From NCBI GenBank assembly GCA_005784505.1, contig VCAZ01000116.1:1077007-1141006 (forward strand): a stretch of DNA of 64,000 nt, in the 5' to 3' direction. This document shows, in pieces, positions 12,122 through 23,792 of this stretch. Both the position numbers and the translations under genes were made by a program. How positions within the stretch are numbered: the first letter of the stretch is position 1; the number at the start of each line of letters is the position of its first letter. The DNA comes from Bagarius yarrelli (taxonomy: Eukaryota > Chordata > Actinopteri > Siluriformes > Sisoridae). Under the pieces are notes generated by a model that was not told the DNA's origin, did no database searches, and was given only the letters and a program-made list of their open reading frames with translations.

Positions 12122-14531
12122 ATAAACTCGTATCCAACCCAAATCACTTCTAATCAGCAGACTAATGCTGTGTTTTGGTGTGTGTGTGTGTGTGTGTGTG
12201 TGTATTGTACCCGCTGTAACTCTTCCACGTGTGTCAGAGTCATCTGAGTCCTGAGCTGCTCAACTTCCACTTCCTGTAGAGACGTGTGGAGAAAACACAG
12301 ACAGGATTTTTACATATATGAGACTGATACATTTTCCTTTATTGTCTTCTCTTTTCACTATTGTCTACTGACTTTTATCTCCTTTCTTCAATTTTTTAAT
12401 TCTTGGTGGTGCTGGGATTCGAAACCACAGCCTTCTTAATAGTAACAAAGTGCTTTAACTTATAGAATATATGCAGTGTTTTTTATATGAAGTGATAGAT
12501 CTTTGGTTCCAGTGTTGGTCTGCTGAATGGAAGATTGTGAGTTCAATTCCCAGCACCAACAAACTGCCATCACTGGACTTCTGAGCAAGGCACTGAACCC
12601 TCAGCTACAACTGGGGAAGTGGTAGCAATTTTAGCACTGTTAATTGGTACATCAGGGTTCGATGCCTAACATCATTAGGTTGCCACTGCTGGGCCCCTGA
12701 GCAAGGCCCTTAACCCCTAATTGCCCAGGTGTATAAAACAGATAAGTGTAAGTCGCTCTGGATGAAGGTGTCTGCCAGAAATGATAACGCTTAAAGAAAA
12801 AAAGAGTAAATTACATCCAACATAATAGAAATAAGATTAACCGAACTGTTTCTCTACAAAAAACCCACCTTTTGTTTCTCAGCGTGTGTCAGCGCAGCGG
12901 TTAGCTTAGCACGATGCTCCTCTCTCACAGCCCTGATCTCCATCTTGAGCCCATTCTTCTCCTCCTGTGTGGCCAAAAGAAGAAGCTCCTTCTGGGCAAC
13001 GATCTTTTCAAGAGTTCGGAGCCGACTTTCCTGCTCCGCACATTCGCTTCGTACAGACTTTGACACACACACACACACATACACACACACACATACCGAG
13101 GTTGACAAACAAAACCAAACAAAAAAAACAAAACAGACCCACCTGAGAGCCTGAGAGAACCTACTTCCTGTAGCTCTTGTCTTGTTTCAGTTGCCGTGTT
13201 CAGCTTTTCCTCCAGCTGGAAGCATTTCTCCTGGAGTGTTTTGTTCTGTTCCTGCTTCTGCTCCAGCTCCTGGGTCACTTCCTCCAATTTCTAAGATAGA
13301 AAGTTTGAGCAAAAGAGAAGAAAATAGTGAATTAACAACATAAATAAAAATAAAACAACATGAGAAGCTCTGCGTTTCACCTCTTGCAATGAGTCCAGCG
13401 TGTGTCTGAAGCGCCGCTGCTCGGAGAACAGCTCGGATTTGGCCCTGTCCAAAAGTCGATCCATTTCCTCCCTTTCCAATGCAGACGCTCTGCCGCTAGT
13501 CCCATCCTGGAGATGGAGGAATAAGAAAGTCATATTATCTTAGAGTCAAGTTATAAACATATTATAAACTCTAGGTAAATAATACATTAATTAGGGGTTT
13601 AATTTTAGGTCATATCGCCCAGCCCTAAAGTGACCACCTGCCCCACCTCTCACCCCCAACAGTGTAGGTATAATGGCGAGGTAAGTAAAGTTGCATTGTC
13701 TATGTGATACCCTGTTATCATTCCGAACACTGGTTAGGTGTTTCTGCAGGGCAGCCTGGCTCTCCTGCAGCGCCTTGACCTCCTGAATGTACAGATCCCT
13801 CTGAGCTTGTAGTTTGTGCAGCTCGCTCCTGCAACACACATTTAAATGAAACAAGATAGCTTCCAGTGTTCATTTTGCATCATAGAAGTGTGTGTGAGTG
13901 GTAAATGTGTGTGTGTGCGTGTACCTGAGGAGCTGAGAGTGAGTCCTGGTGTGGGTCAGACTAAGATGCAGTGTGTGTTGCTCGTTCTCAGCCTGCTCAA
14001 CCTCCTCCCTCAGCCTCTCCACTCCTTTTACAGCTGCCTGTGTGTGTGTGTTTGGTTGGTGGTGGTTTGGATGGAGGAGGGGTTACATAAACACACACTT
14101 TATTAAAAATCTTCACGATATCTCACACTCATACACCACAAACTATCTGACAAATTTTCAATCATTGAGTATGTGTGTGTGCACGCGTGTGTGTTTGTAC
14201 CACTTTCTGCTGCTGAAGATCAGCGAGAGACAATTCCACATAGCGAGATTCTGATTGGCTCGTGTCACCGGCCGTGTATAACATCTATAACGATCACAAT
14301 TTTTAATGTAGAATATGTGGTGTAAAGTGAGCAGGTTGTGCAGGAGCAGTAGTGTGTTTGTCTCACAGCTGTCGAGGATGTAGAGCAGGAGGAGGTGTCT
14401 GCTCTGCTGCTTTGGTGTCGCTTCTCTCTACGCTGGACGCCGTCTGGAGTTCTCAGGGTTCTGTAGCGTCTTACACACACGCTGTTTAATTCATCCTCAG
14501 AGCTAACACACACACACACACACACACATAC

Positions 14532-14569
<38 letters not shown>

Positions 14570-17500
14570 GATATAAGTGTGTTTGGGATTTAGATTCATT
14601 CTGATTTTATTTGGGGTTTAATGTGAAGCTAAAATCTACCTGACTATTAAATTGTTGTGCTGTTGTGTGTTTGTTACGCTGGTTCGGTCTGTACACAATC
14701 CATTCTGTAAATTCCTTTCCTTCTCTGATGTTTTAAAACACAGAAAAATATTTGCATTGTCAGTTATCACATCACATCATACGCACACGTTCAGTCAAAT
14801 CCGCGGGGAATAGAGGAGTTTTATTACCGAAATTAATCAAGTAATTATTATTTTTTTTCGGCCCTGTAATCTCACGTTCCATTTCCCTCCCTTTTATTAT
14901 TTCATTACAAACATTTATTGTATTGCTATGACTGACATTTCTTCCTCTCTCTCCAGGTTCCATTGTCAAGGATCTACAATAATCCATCGATCTCTGCCAT
15001 CACCCATATCAAACAAGTCAAACGATCCCTGATGGGGCTCCCACCTTTAGTCGACTCCCTCATTACCCCCTCATGTCGGCATGCACCTCTCATAAATTCC
15101 TGTAAGTTAATGTTCCAAATATTCCCACCAAACATGTACATGACATTCCCTCACCAAACAGACTTTTTCACTTCTTTATCAACGTTAATATGTAATAGTT
15201 ACATTAATTTTAACTAAGATATTCCTGTGTACTATAGCGAATTCATTGAGTTAACATATACATTTGACTGTTCTAAAAAAAATTACAGAACTACTACAGA
15301 CTGTTCTAAAAAAAAATTAAGGTTCCTCTTTGGCCAATCAGATTTGAGAATTGAACCAGTGTATAAGATGGGAAGTATGAATGCCAGATGTACTACCTAT
15401 CCGTTGGGGCTGGAGATGCTGTCCATAGTCGATCGCTGTCTATAGTCACCAAGTCGAAACTTTTTAGAGGAACCCCTACAAGAGCAAACATCTGGATTAC
15501 AAACAGAACTTTTGTAGTCTCAAACCTAACTAACGCTTTACTTGAAGTGGAGAATACTCTGTAAGAAAATCTTTACAATTTAAGACTGAAAACAACAAGA
15601 GAGAGACTAGTCAAGTTAATATCACCAAGCTGCCACTGCTGGGCCCCTGAGCAAGGCCCTTAATGCTCAACTGCTCAGTTAAATAAAAAAAATGTGCTGT
15701 AATGTAAATGAATAACTAAGTGTGTCTCACTTTTTATTTTTAGTCACAAATAATAAGAGATATTTATGTTTTTTTAATTATATATGATATTCAATGAAAG
15801 TGTGGACTTAAGCTGGACTTAAGCTGGACTTAGTAACTAGTACATACCATTAAATATTAAAACTTGAAAATATTTACCATTTCCTATCGTTGCTTATTAA
15901 AATAACATATTAGATGAAATTGTGGACTGTATAAATCTATAAATATAAATTTAAATAAAACATATTATGTGTTACTATATTAAGCTTATATTAATATTAG
16001 CGTCTCTTTTTTAACACATTCCTAATAAAACATACAAAAACATTATTTTACGCTGTTCTAACACTAGGGTTACATTGTGAGAACTGTGATACCTGCTAGT
16101 TGTCTGCCAGTCTGAGGTTCGGTCAGAAGAGTGGTATCGCTGCTCATACTTACAGAATCTAGAACTGAGGAGAAAAAAAAATACAGAAATAGCTTTTATT
16201 TTAAGGTTTTATATTAAATCACTTAGAATGTCGGAGATGTTGTGGTTCACAGGATGCTAACCATTTTCAGGTATTTTGAAGATGTGATAATATCACAAGT
16301 TTTCTGAAAGATATACAGCCCAAGTTTTTCGGAAGCCATAAGCAGAAATTTTTGTTGCGGATAACATGACTAATTTACTTCAAACCTTGATTATTTACAC
16401 ACTATAAATCTAACACACCCTTTTCTGTATTTTTTGCGTAATTACTGTCGTCATTGATGTTGCATCTCTTTGCAATAAATATGTAAATCAAAAGTGTTTT
16501 TATCTTTATATTAACCCGAATTAATCATACTTTTAAAACCATCTTTTATCTTAGAATTAGGCTCCGCCCCCATCACTAGTCCAGCTCTGCCTCTTATCTT
16601 TGTTTCTTTTCTATCGATTTAAGAAGCCTAAAAATTACAAGCTGCTGTATAAAGATAAAATTCCAGTTCTCCGATTAACTTACCGGATCCAGTCGGGTTC
16701 AGTTTTGCGGGTTCCAGCATTTCCTTTAGGAATCTTGTGCTGAAATCCTCAGTGTGCACACTGTCCTCTTCATCCTCCTCCTCATTTCCTGTTACCTGCT
16801 TTAATTTGATATTATGTAAGGATTAGAACACTTCGGGTGTGTTGGTACAGCTGACGTTAAGCAAATCTATTGTTGATTTTATATTTAACCATTTGTTAAC
16901 TACGGCTAAAAAAATGGAGTAAAAGAATGTTTTTTTTTTCAGAAAAGGGATCCCGGCCAGAGGCCACTGATGCAAATGAAAAAATAATACAGCACCTTCT
17001 GACCAATCAGATGAGAGCATTAGGTGCTTCTGTAATCTGTTTGATTCTCCATGTTTGCAAAAATTAAACAAAAAAAAAAAAAGCTGTCACATAACAGTAA
17101 TTATTGTTTGTGTTGTATATTACTAATGGACCATGATGATGGTCATGATGATAGTAATGGTGATAATAACGATGATGGTTATGATACTAATGATGATAAT
17201 TATGATGATGATGGTGATGATGATGATGATGGTGGTGGTGGTAGGGATGGTAATGATGATGGTGATGATAATAGTGATGGTTATTATGATTACGATGCTA
17301 ATGTTGATGATGATTATGATGATGGTGATGATGACAGTAATAATGATGGTTATGATACTAATGATGATGATTATGATAATGATACTGATGATTATAGTGA
17401 TGATGATGATAGTGGTGGTGATGATGGTGATGATGATGGTGGTGGTGATTATGATTATGATGCTAATGTTAATAATGATTATGACGATGGTGATGATGAC

Positions 17501-19860
17501 GATGACAGTAATGATGATGGTTATGATACTAATGATAATGATTATGATGATGATGGTGATGAAAGATGATAATGATACTGATGATGTTGATGGTGGTGGT
17601 GATGATGGTAATAATGATAATGGTAATGCTAATAGTGATGGTGATTATGGTTTTAATTCTAATGTTAATGATGATTATGATGATGGTGATGATTATCAAA
17701 TAATGATGATGATTATTTATTCGGGGTTTCCTAAACATGTACTTACATTTTGACTCCCTATAACTTATTCAATTTTCTGTTGACTCTTTTAATGGCAGTA
17801 TGACTTTTTGGGTTTTTATGAAAGAATGTGCTACTGAAAGCACATCATCAAAATTATCGTGGAAGTGCAAAGACAATTTAGAAGACATTTTCACAAAAAT
17901 CCACAGATGCAACACACCATTGCTCGCTTTTGAAATAAGTTTGAAAACATGCATTTATCTACTTATGCTTTTAACTAATAATCAGCAATGCATTTGTAGT
18001 CATTTGAAGGATAAGTGCGTTTTTTGGGACACCCTGTATATTCATCAATCCTTTTTTGAGCAGTGCTTGGATCCTGTACCATTTCATTAGACTCTGGGCA
18101 GAAAATGTTTATTACGAGGCACAAACACACTTACTCACAAGCTACAGACAACTTTGGACTGGTGGAGGAACCCAAAGAACCTGAGGAAAGCATTGAAAGC
18201 AATCTCTTCACACACGAGATGGAAATCAACCCGTTAACCTTGGATGATGATTATGATGATGATGATAATGATAAAAATTATTATTAGTAGTAGTATTATT
18301 AGTATAATACCCCAGTTCCAGCTCCCAGCAGTCGCTCCAGTCTCCACAGACACTGTTCTCTCTTGGAGATCTCATCTCCACCATCTCCCTTTGTTGGCCA
18401 GGAGACCTGATCACCCAGTCCCACATGCTTCTCACATTTATCTTCTTGCATTGCCACAAATTCTTTTCCACTTCTGCTGGGCTCCACTGTGAAACAAAAA
18501 AAAAAAAATACACAGTGAAACGGACTTATGGCGGGATTCTGCAGATCACCTGCAGTCAGAGGAGGACAGAGAAGACAAAAATTTGCCTTAAGTAAAACTA
18601 CTTATAAAATAATGACTCAAGTATCAGTAAAAGTATTAATGTTTGAAGTGACTCGATTAGGAGAGTAATAAAGTCTGGAATGATAAGTTTAGGGAGTTTT
18701 AAGTTACTTTGGATCTGATTAAATAAATCCTGAATCCAGAAAAATGCTAACAATCACAACTACATGTAATACACAGAAAAATAAGTTGAGGTTTTATAGT
18801 AATTACGGTAAGAGTAAAGTGTCCATAGTGTCAGAATCACCATTAAATAGTCATTATGGTGAAATTTACTGTAAGATGTTTCCTCAGGTTGGAGCTGGAA
18901 TTCCTCTACACTGATATCAGCACTTGTTTTAGTCACATTGATGACGTCACATTATGGACCTGTTGGTTTCTCTGATTGGAGTGTATAAACTGATTAGATG
19001 TTGAAGGTTGTGTGTGTTTCTGTTTCTACTGATATTCTCACTTCTTCTCCCTCTTCAGTTGTTATTTTCTGAACTGATCGCGTTAATAAACGAGTGTGTT
19101 TCACGTTTGTACTTCAGACGACTGCAGCCTATCACGAGACTCGACATCTCATTATACTGAACATGATAAAAACTAATAACTGAATCTACATTTACATCAT
19201 TAACGTTTAATAGTAACTATGGAACACCGTTAAATTTAGCGATGTAGAAGGAAATTTCTGTAATTAAAAATGAGCCTTAGTGAAAGTAAAAGTAAGGACA
19301 GTTAAACCCACTATTAAAAGGACTTTTTTTATTCGAAAATCCACTCAAGTAAAATGTAAAACGAAAGAAAACGTAACACGTTACTACACACCTCTGCCTG
19401 CGGTCGGCTCTGCATGGTCTGAATTCAACCTGTCCGGAATGGAGCTGGTTTTATCGGTGCCGAGACCGGTGTCTTTACTCACAGACGCACTTCTGTCGAG
19501 AGACACTAAAGAGAAAGAGAGAGAGAGCGAGAGAGAGAGAGAGAGAAACTAGTGGCGTAAATCCTAAAAATACATTCGTATCGTTAGGTTACCCTACTAA
19601 TTTGCATTGAATTGAATTTCAGCTTCGTGTCAACATCTGTCTCTGTGTCTCACTTGCTAGACAATAGATAACATTACAAAGCATCTGTCTTTTAAGAGTG
19701 ACTGGTTTTACCTGAACCAAGAACATCTTCCTTCTTTCCAGTTCCTTTATTCGCTTGGCCATGACTGGAAGTCTAAAGACATAAACTTTGAACATATTCT
19801 TTTTAGATTTGGTGCTCTATTAAAACGTAAATGTTTCTAATATATAGAAGTAGACCTTCA

Positions 19861-19897
<37 letters not shown>

Positions 19898-19905
19898 CTA
19901 TATAG

Positions 19906-19970
<65 letters not shown>

Positions 19971-20901
19971 TTATTTATTTTTTTTCTTCTAGCTTTTTCT
20001 TTTGCATTTTTACACTTATTTAAACTTTAGTGATGCTGCATATCATAAATCTTCTCCTTGGTGTCTCTCTGACCTGTAGGCGACTGAGCTGAGCGTCGAT
20101 GGCGTCCAGCAGTAAATCGCAGTGGTCTCGAGGGACAGCAGTTGGACAGACCCCAAAATCACTGATCACATCTGACAAAAGCAAAAGAACAAAATTAGCA
20201 GTAGAAAATGCAATAAAGCTTTTTTTATGGTAATACAAAGGCTATAAACCAAAACACAATATTTCACATTCGTATCATTTTAATAATAGTATTTGTTTTA
20301 TTTTTATAATGTATAATATTATATCATAATAATATTATAATTAAATCTGTTTATTGGGACAGTGATAGACCTTATTAACAGTTTGTAGAGCTACAACATT
20401 TACATTTCAGGTATTTAGAAGATGCTCTTATCCAGCCAGAGCGACTTACATTTCTCTAAATTATTTTATCCAACTTAGCAGTTGAAAGTTAAGGGCCTTG
20501 CCCAGGGGCCAACCAGTGGCAGTTTAGTGGTGTTGGGAATTGAACCTACGATTTTTCAATCAGCAGTCCAACACCTTAACCACTGAATCCTCATTTCCCC
20601 TCCCATGCATATAAGCAGTCCTTTAAAGGTGTCAGAGCTGCTAGTCTGTGTTTACATGAGCCACAGATTTCCATTCATTCGTTCATTCATTCATTCATCT
20701 TATATACCCGCTTATTCCCTAATTCGGGGTCACAGGGATCTGCTGGAGACTATCCCAGCCGACAGACTTCCATAATTATAATTATATACGAAGCAAAATT
20801 AGTATAAGATTTAAGAGTATAAGAGTTTAAGAAAATAGGTCCTGACCGGTACAAAGGAGTTCATCAGTGTCATCAGCGCCATCATGGTGGCTGGATTCCA
20901 T
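6086..20901 (-). CDS. Large coiled-coil protein, likely centrosomal or ciliary (26 coding exons, 1052 aa)
   Basis: Coding exons, listed 5' to 3' on the minus strand: 20901-20847, 20171-20074, 19772-19712, 19505-19392, 18486-18311, 16795-16684, 16164-16093, 14688-14640, 14502-14367, 14284-14201, 14037-13925, 13828-13711, 13506-13381, 13290-13165, 13057-12869, 12273-12211, 12077-11982, 11802-11701, 11303-11121, 10067-9960, 9815-9592, 9074-8948, 8755-8672, 8108-7900, 7189-7114, 6343-6086. They total 3159 nt and every junction is in phase. The start is MESSHHDGADD, with a 5' UTR acceptor three bases upstream. Residues 1-290 look mostly disordered, with an acidic patch near residue 170 and an REQCLWRLERLLG helix near 155. 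Residues about 290-965 are almost unbroken heptad-type coiled coil rich in E, Q, K, R and L (for example LEEVTQELEQKQEQ and EEERREEIYEQ). The tail has a short helix (SYKLLRHLQSRIRQLQ) and ends SYLDTVCDIITKT. I do not recognise the orthologue. The composition and an RFX half-site in the promoter suggest a centrosome or cilium protein, which is inference. Confidence 0.72.
6508..6930 (-). mobile_element. Old LINE 3' fragment (reverse transcriptase C-terminus)
   Basis: A degenerate copy of the LINE also seen at 22.3, 26.8, 34.8 and 46.3 kb. On the minus strand it ends with GGTGACCCTTGAAG and CAGCCGAAAGGAGAAG, the shared 3' terminus. It lies in the last intron of the coiled-coil gene. Confidence 0.6.
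8191..8410 (+). repeat. Compound tetranucleotide array
   Basis: (CAAT)n passes into (CTAT)n, then (CCAT)n, then degenerate (CTGT)n. It lies in an intron of the coiled-coil gene. The open frames through it are repeat artefacts. Confidence 0.9.
8505..8602 (+). repeat. 14-bp minisatellite
   Basis: About six tandem copies of a unit like AAAGTCTAGGATTA, the first ones diverged. Confidence 0.8.
9158..9366 (-). mobile_element. Two nested or tandem partial SINEs
   Basis: Two successive minus-strand copies of the SINE body (AAGGCCCTTAACC type). The right one retains the tRNA-like head (GGGTTCGATCCCCAGC). Confidence 0.7.
10075..11110 (+). repeat. Higher-order (GTGA)n array in an intron
   Basis: About 1 kb of degenerate GTGA repeats. 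The segment GCCAGTGACTGAGAGAGATG, with flanking TGAATGAGTTGAAGTGAGCG, recurs at about 10317, 10453, 10595, 10757 and 10910, giving a higher-order unit of 136-162 bp. It lies between coding exons 9960-10067 and 11121-11303 of the coiled-coil gene. Confidence 0.9.
12087..12119 (+). repeat. (CA)n microsatellite
   Basis: Dinucleotide run about 10 bp from the splice acceptor of coding exon 11982-12077, where it forms part of the pyrimidine-rich tract on the minus strand. Confidence 0.85.
12500..12792 (+). mobile_element. Two adjacent SINE copies
   Basis: A truncated copy (12500-12605) is followed by a full copy with head, GAGCAAGGCCCTTAACC body and CTCTGGATGAAGGTGTCTGCC tail. Both are in an intron of the coiled-coil gene. 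Confidence 0.7.
14510..14567 (+). repeat. (CA)n-(GA)n microsatellite
   Basis: Compound dinucleotide repeat just upstream, on the minus strand, of coding exon 14367-14502. Confidence 0.85.
14640..14688 (-). other. 49-nt coding microexon of the coiled-coil gene
   Basis: On the minus strand the acceptor is TTGTGTACAG and the donor is GTAGAT. The exons on either side (16093-16164, which ends in phase 1, and 14367-14502, which needs phase 2) cannot join directly: the direct join reaches a stop. This 49-nt segment is open in the required frame (DRTSVTNTQQHNN...) and supplies exactly the missing phase. Confidence 0.55.
15622..15695 (+). mobile_element. SINE body fragment
   Basis: It contains CTGCCACTGCTGGGCCCCTG and GAGCAAGGCCCTTAA, typical of the family. 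Head and tail are missing. Confidence 0.6.
17125..17706 (+). repeat. GAT/GGT/AAT trinucleotide array
   Basis: A degenerate (GAT)n tract of about 580 bp with local higher-order copies (GATGGTTATGATACTAATGA recurs three times). Its Asp-rich and Met-rich open frames are artefacts. It lies in an intron of the coiled-coil gene. Confidence 0.92.
19868..19966 (+). repeat. (AT)n microsatellite
   Basis: Nearly pure AT, with an interruption at 19897-19911 that makes it partly self-complementary. Confidence 0.9.
20396..20602 (-). mobile_element. tRNA-derived SINE
   Basis: A near full-length minus-strand copy. The tail (TCGCTCTGGCTGGATAAGAG) is at its right-to-left end and the tRNA-like head is at about 20535-20600. 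Confidence 0.75.
20676..20765 (+). repeat. (ATTC)n plus dispersed fish repeat
   Basis: ATTC tetranucleotides are followed by CGGGGTCACAGGGATCTGCTGG, a motif widely dispersed in fish genomes. A second short (ATTC)n lies at about 35620. Confidence 0.55.
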
Positions 20902-21747
20902 TACCTACAGATTAGAAAGATCATCATTAGAAAGATCAGTTTTTAAGTAAAAACATTTATTATGTTGTCCTCTCCCACTGAGAGGTGTTTTATTTTTTTG
21001 TTAACCTTCCTAGTTATGCCTTCCTAATTTTGCCAAAATTTTTAAAGAATGGTTGGGTCAAAAATCTACATTTTTGCTAAAAAAAAAAGAAAAGGAAATA
21101 TATATATATATATATATATATACAAATTAGCATTAAAACAAATACAATTATGCTTAGAATAAACCAGTGAATCTTAACTGGGTGGACTGAACCATTTGAC
21201 GCATCAACAAGGGGGGTTTTGAACCCTTAATGCATATGCACATCCTTATATAAGAGTAAAAGCAAGTTTATTCATCTAAAACTTTTGTTAATTTTTTAGT
21301 TCTCAGTATTTTAACGGTATTTTTAAACACGAGAATGTAGTAAAAGCAACAGAAAAGTAAAGTTTTAATGTGTTTTCCCTCCCCGTCAGGACGGTGCGTG
21401 GTGTTAACGTTACCTTAGAGACGGTTTACTGAGGAAAAAAAGAAAATCCGCAAACACTTCCACAAAAGACGCTCGTAAATTTTACTCATATCGTGTCCAA
21501 AATATACAAAATCAATTTTCAAGTTTTATGCAAATAAAAAATATATTTACAAACCAATTTTAGCGGGTTAAACATGTTTAATCAACTTTAAATAAAAGTT
21601 TTCTTTCTGTCATTGAACTCGCATCATATTTTAACGCACCGTGGTGTCTAAAATGTCTGTATTTTATTTATTGTACTTTAAAATAATTATTTTAATTTGT
21701 AATCATGTATAATCGAATAAACCGACATAAATCTTACAGTTACTTAC

Positions 21748-21850
21748 AGTTAGCTTAGCACCGGAAGAGAGAAGAGAAAGGCGGTGTGGCTGGTTCTGCC
21801 TCGCGCGAGTGACATTTAAGCCAAGCGCGCGCCAGGATTCCTAGCAACAA
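21748..21850 (-). promoter_or_regulatory. Probable first noncoding exon and promoter of the coiled-coil gene
   Basis: The minus strand reads a strong donor (AACT|GTAAGTAAC at 21747/21748) preceded by a GC-rich block with several CpGs (21810-21835), unlike the AT-rich surroundings. CCTAGCAAC at 21840-21848 matches an RFX X-box half-site (TAGCAAC). RFX sites are typical of ciliary gene promoters. The transcription start is not defined by sequence alone, and a second donor lies about 8 bases away. Confidence 0.35.
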
Positions 21851-23740
21851 GCGCCTCAGTTACTAAACGAGCAATAAAAAGTGCAAAGTTTGCATTCTTT
21901 TTCCGTGTTTTTATATAAATATATATTTAAAACTTTAATATATATATAATATATATTTTTAAAGCTTTTTTTCTACACAATATACAACGTGTACAACATT
22001 TACAGACTTCATAAAATATACCCTAAATTGCAATAAATAACAAAAACCCAGCTAACAGGGAACGTTTCCACAACTTCCGCTAACGTTCTTTAAAAGTTGT
22101 CTAAATGTTTGGACAAAACGGTTTTTTTTTTCAAATAATGTTTCTCTAAGGATATTCTAAAAACTAATAAGAAATAATTTTCTAATAAAATACTGTTATT
22201 ACTGTTACTCCTTAAACCCTCCACCCTCCAGATCTCTGGTGGTCCCTAAAGTGTGTGGGTCCCCTGCTTAAGTATAAGCAACAAATAACTTCAACTTTGT
22301 CTGTAGATTTGTCAGTATAAGTGATCCTCGAATACTTCCTCTCCTTTCGGGCTGATTCTTTTAGGAGACTCCACAGTGAATCATCTGTCTCCACCAAACC
22401 CTATTCTCTACATCCTCTTCACTCACACCCACTAACTTCATGTCCTCGTTTATCGCATCCATATACCTCCTCTTTGGTCTTCCTCTTTACCTTCTGCCTG
22501 GTAGCTTCATTTGTAACGTCCTCCTACAATATATTCACTATCCCTCCTATGTACATGTCCAAACCACCTCAATCTGGACTCCCTGACTTTCTCCCCAAAA
22601 CATCTAACATGAGTCTTCCCACTGATAAACTCGTTCCTAATCCTGTCCAACCTCGTCATTTCCAAAGAAAACCTCAACATCTTTATGCCACCTGTTTATT
22701 CCTCAGAACCATAGCTGTCTCACCACTGTCTCTAAACCATACATCATAGCTGTCTCACCACTGTCTCTAAACCATACATCATACACATGTCTCAACATCA
22801 GAGCTGTCTCACCACTGTCTCAAAACCATACATCATAGCTGTCTCACCACTGTCTCTAAACCATACATCATAGCTGTCTCACCACTGTCTAACTAAACCA
22901 TACTCTAGCTGTCTCACCACTGTCCTCTAAACCATACATCATAGCTGCTCTCACCACTGTCTCTAAAACATACATCATAGCTGGACTCACCACTGTCTCT
23001 AAACCATACATCATAGCTGTCTCACCACTGTCTCTAAACCATACATCATAGCTGGTCTCACATCATTTTATTTATTTACAAGGATCTTTAATCAATCGAT
23101 AAAACTCATTATACTCATTATTCTTTTAGTTTTAAATCGTTGAAAACAATTAAGGTGGCAACAATTACACTCCTCACTCTTGGGCTACACACACTGTGGT
23201 GCTTTGTACGTTTTTCAAAAATCTCCCAAAAAGCCCGTAGTTGATCCCGGTGTAGATAAGGATGTCTGTGGTCATTAGGTGTCACCGTGACGTGATTTGT
23301 GCCGTTTACATCACAAATGCACAAACAAAAACCCCTTCGAGTAAATAAAGGCTTTATTATCTCTTTGAGTGCAGATTCAGACTAAAAGCCCCTGAGAGAG
23401 GTAGTAGATTGCTGCTGTGTGACCTTTAACCTTTCTCATTTTTTGGAGAACCAGCACACACACTGACACACCCCAGTGTTTTTGGTCTCTGCACACTGCA
23501 TCGTTTTTTTTGTGACCTGAGCCTCATGATGAATCTTTATTCTAGTCAATTCTCTCTATTGTATGTGTTAAAGCCAGCAAACTGATTAAAATGTGCTGCT
23601 AGTGCTGCACTCAATGAACTTTGATCAGACTGATATCTTGCCCAACCAGATGTGTGTAAATCCCTGGCCTGATTGGTTCACCAGTCCACACACCCCCTTG
23701 AAGGCCCCTCAAACTCCTGCAGCAGGCTGACGTTCAGCCT
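21851..23740. other. Head-to-head intergenic region
   Basis: Divergent upstream DNA between the coiled-coil gene (-) and the fructose-bisphosphatase gene (+). It holds AT-rich unique DNA, a LINE 3' fragment with a minisatellite (22.3-23.06 kb) and about 600 bp directly upstream of fbp1. CTGATTGG at 23669-23676 holds an inverted CCAAT box that could serve fbp1. No coding gene is visible. Confidence 0.5.
22337..23060 (-). mobile_element. LINE 3' fragment with internal 35-bp minisatellite
   Basis: Read on the minus strand, the left part encodes a degenerate reverse transcriptase C-terminus (RWFGHV-type followed by an RGRPKRR-type basic stretch). The right part (about 22710-23055) is roughly nine copies of a unit like ATAGCTGTCTCACCACTGTC with TCTAAACCATACATC. 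The copies are mostly 35 bp, so the frame is lost. Confidence 0.75.
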
Positions 23741-23792
23741 GTCTTGTCTACCTGAACCTGCACCACCACTTCTCCAGCCTCAGCTCACCACC

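Noticed and set aside
17051..17569. 172-aa Asp-rich ORF
   Set aside because: It is entirely the (GAT)n array read in one frame. The other frames give Met- and Ile-rich ORFs of the same kind.
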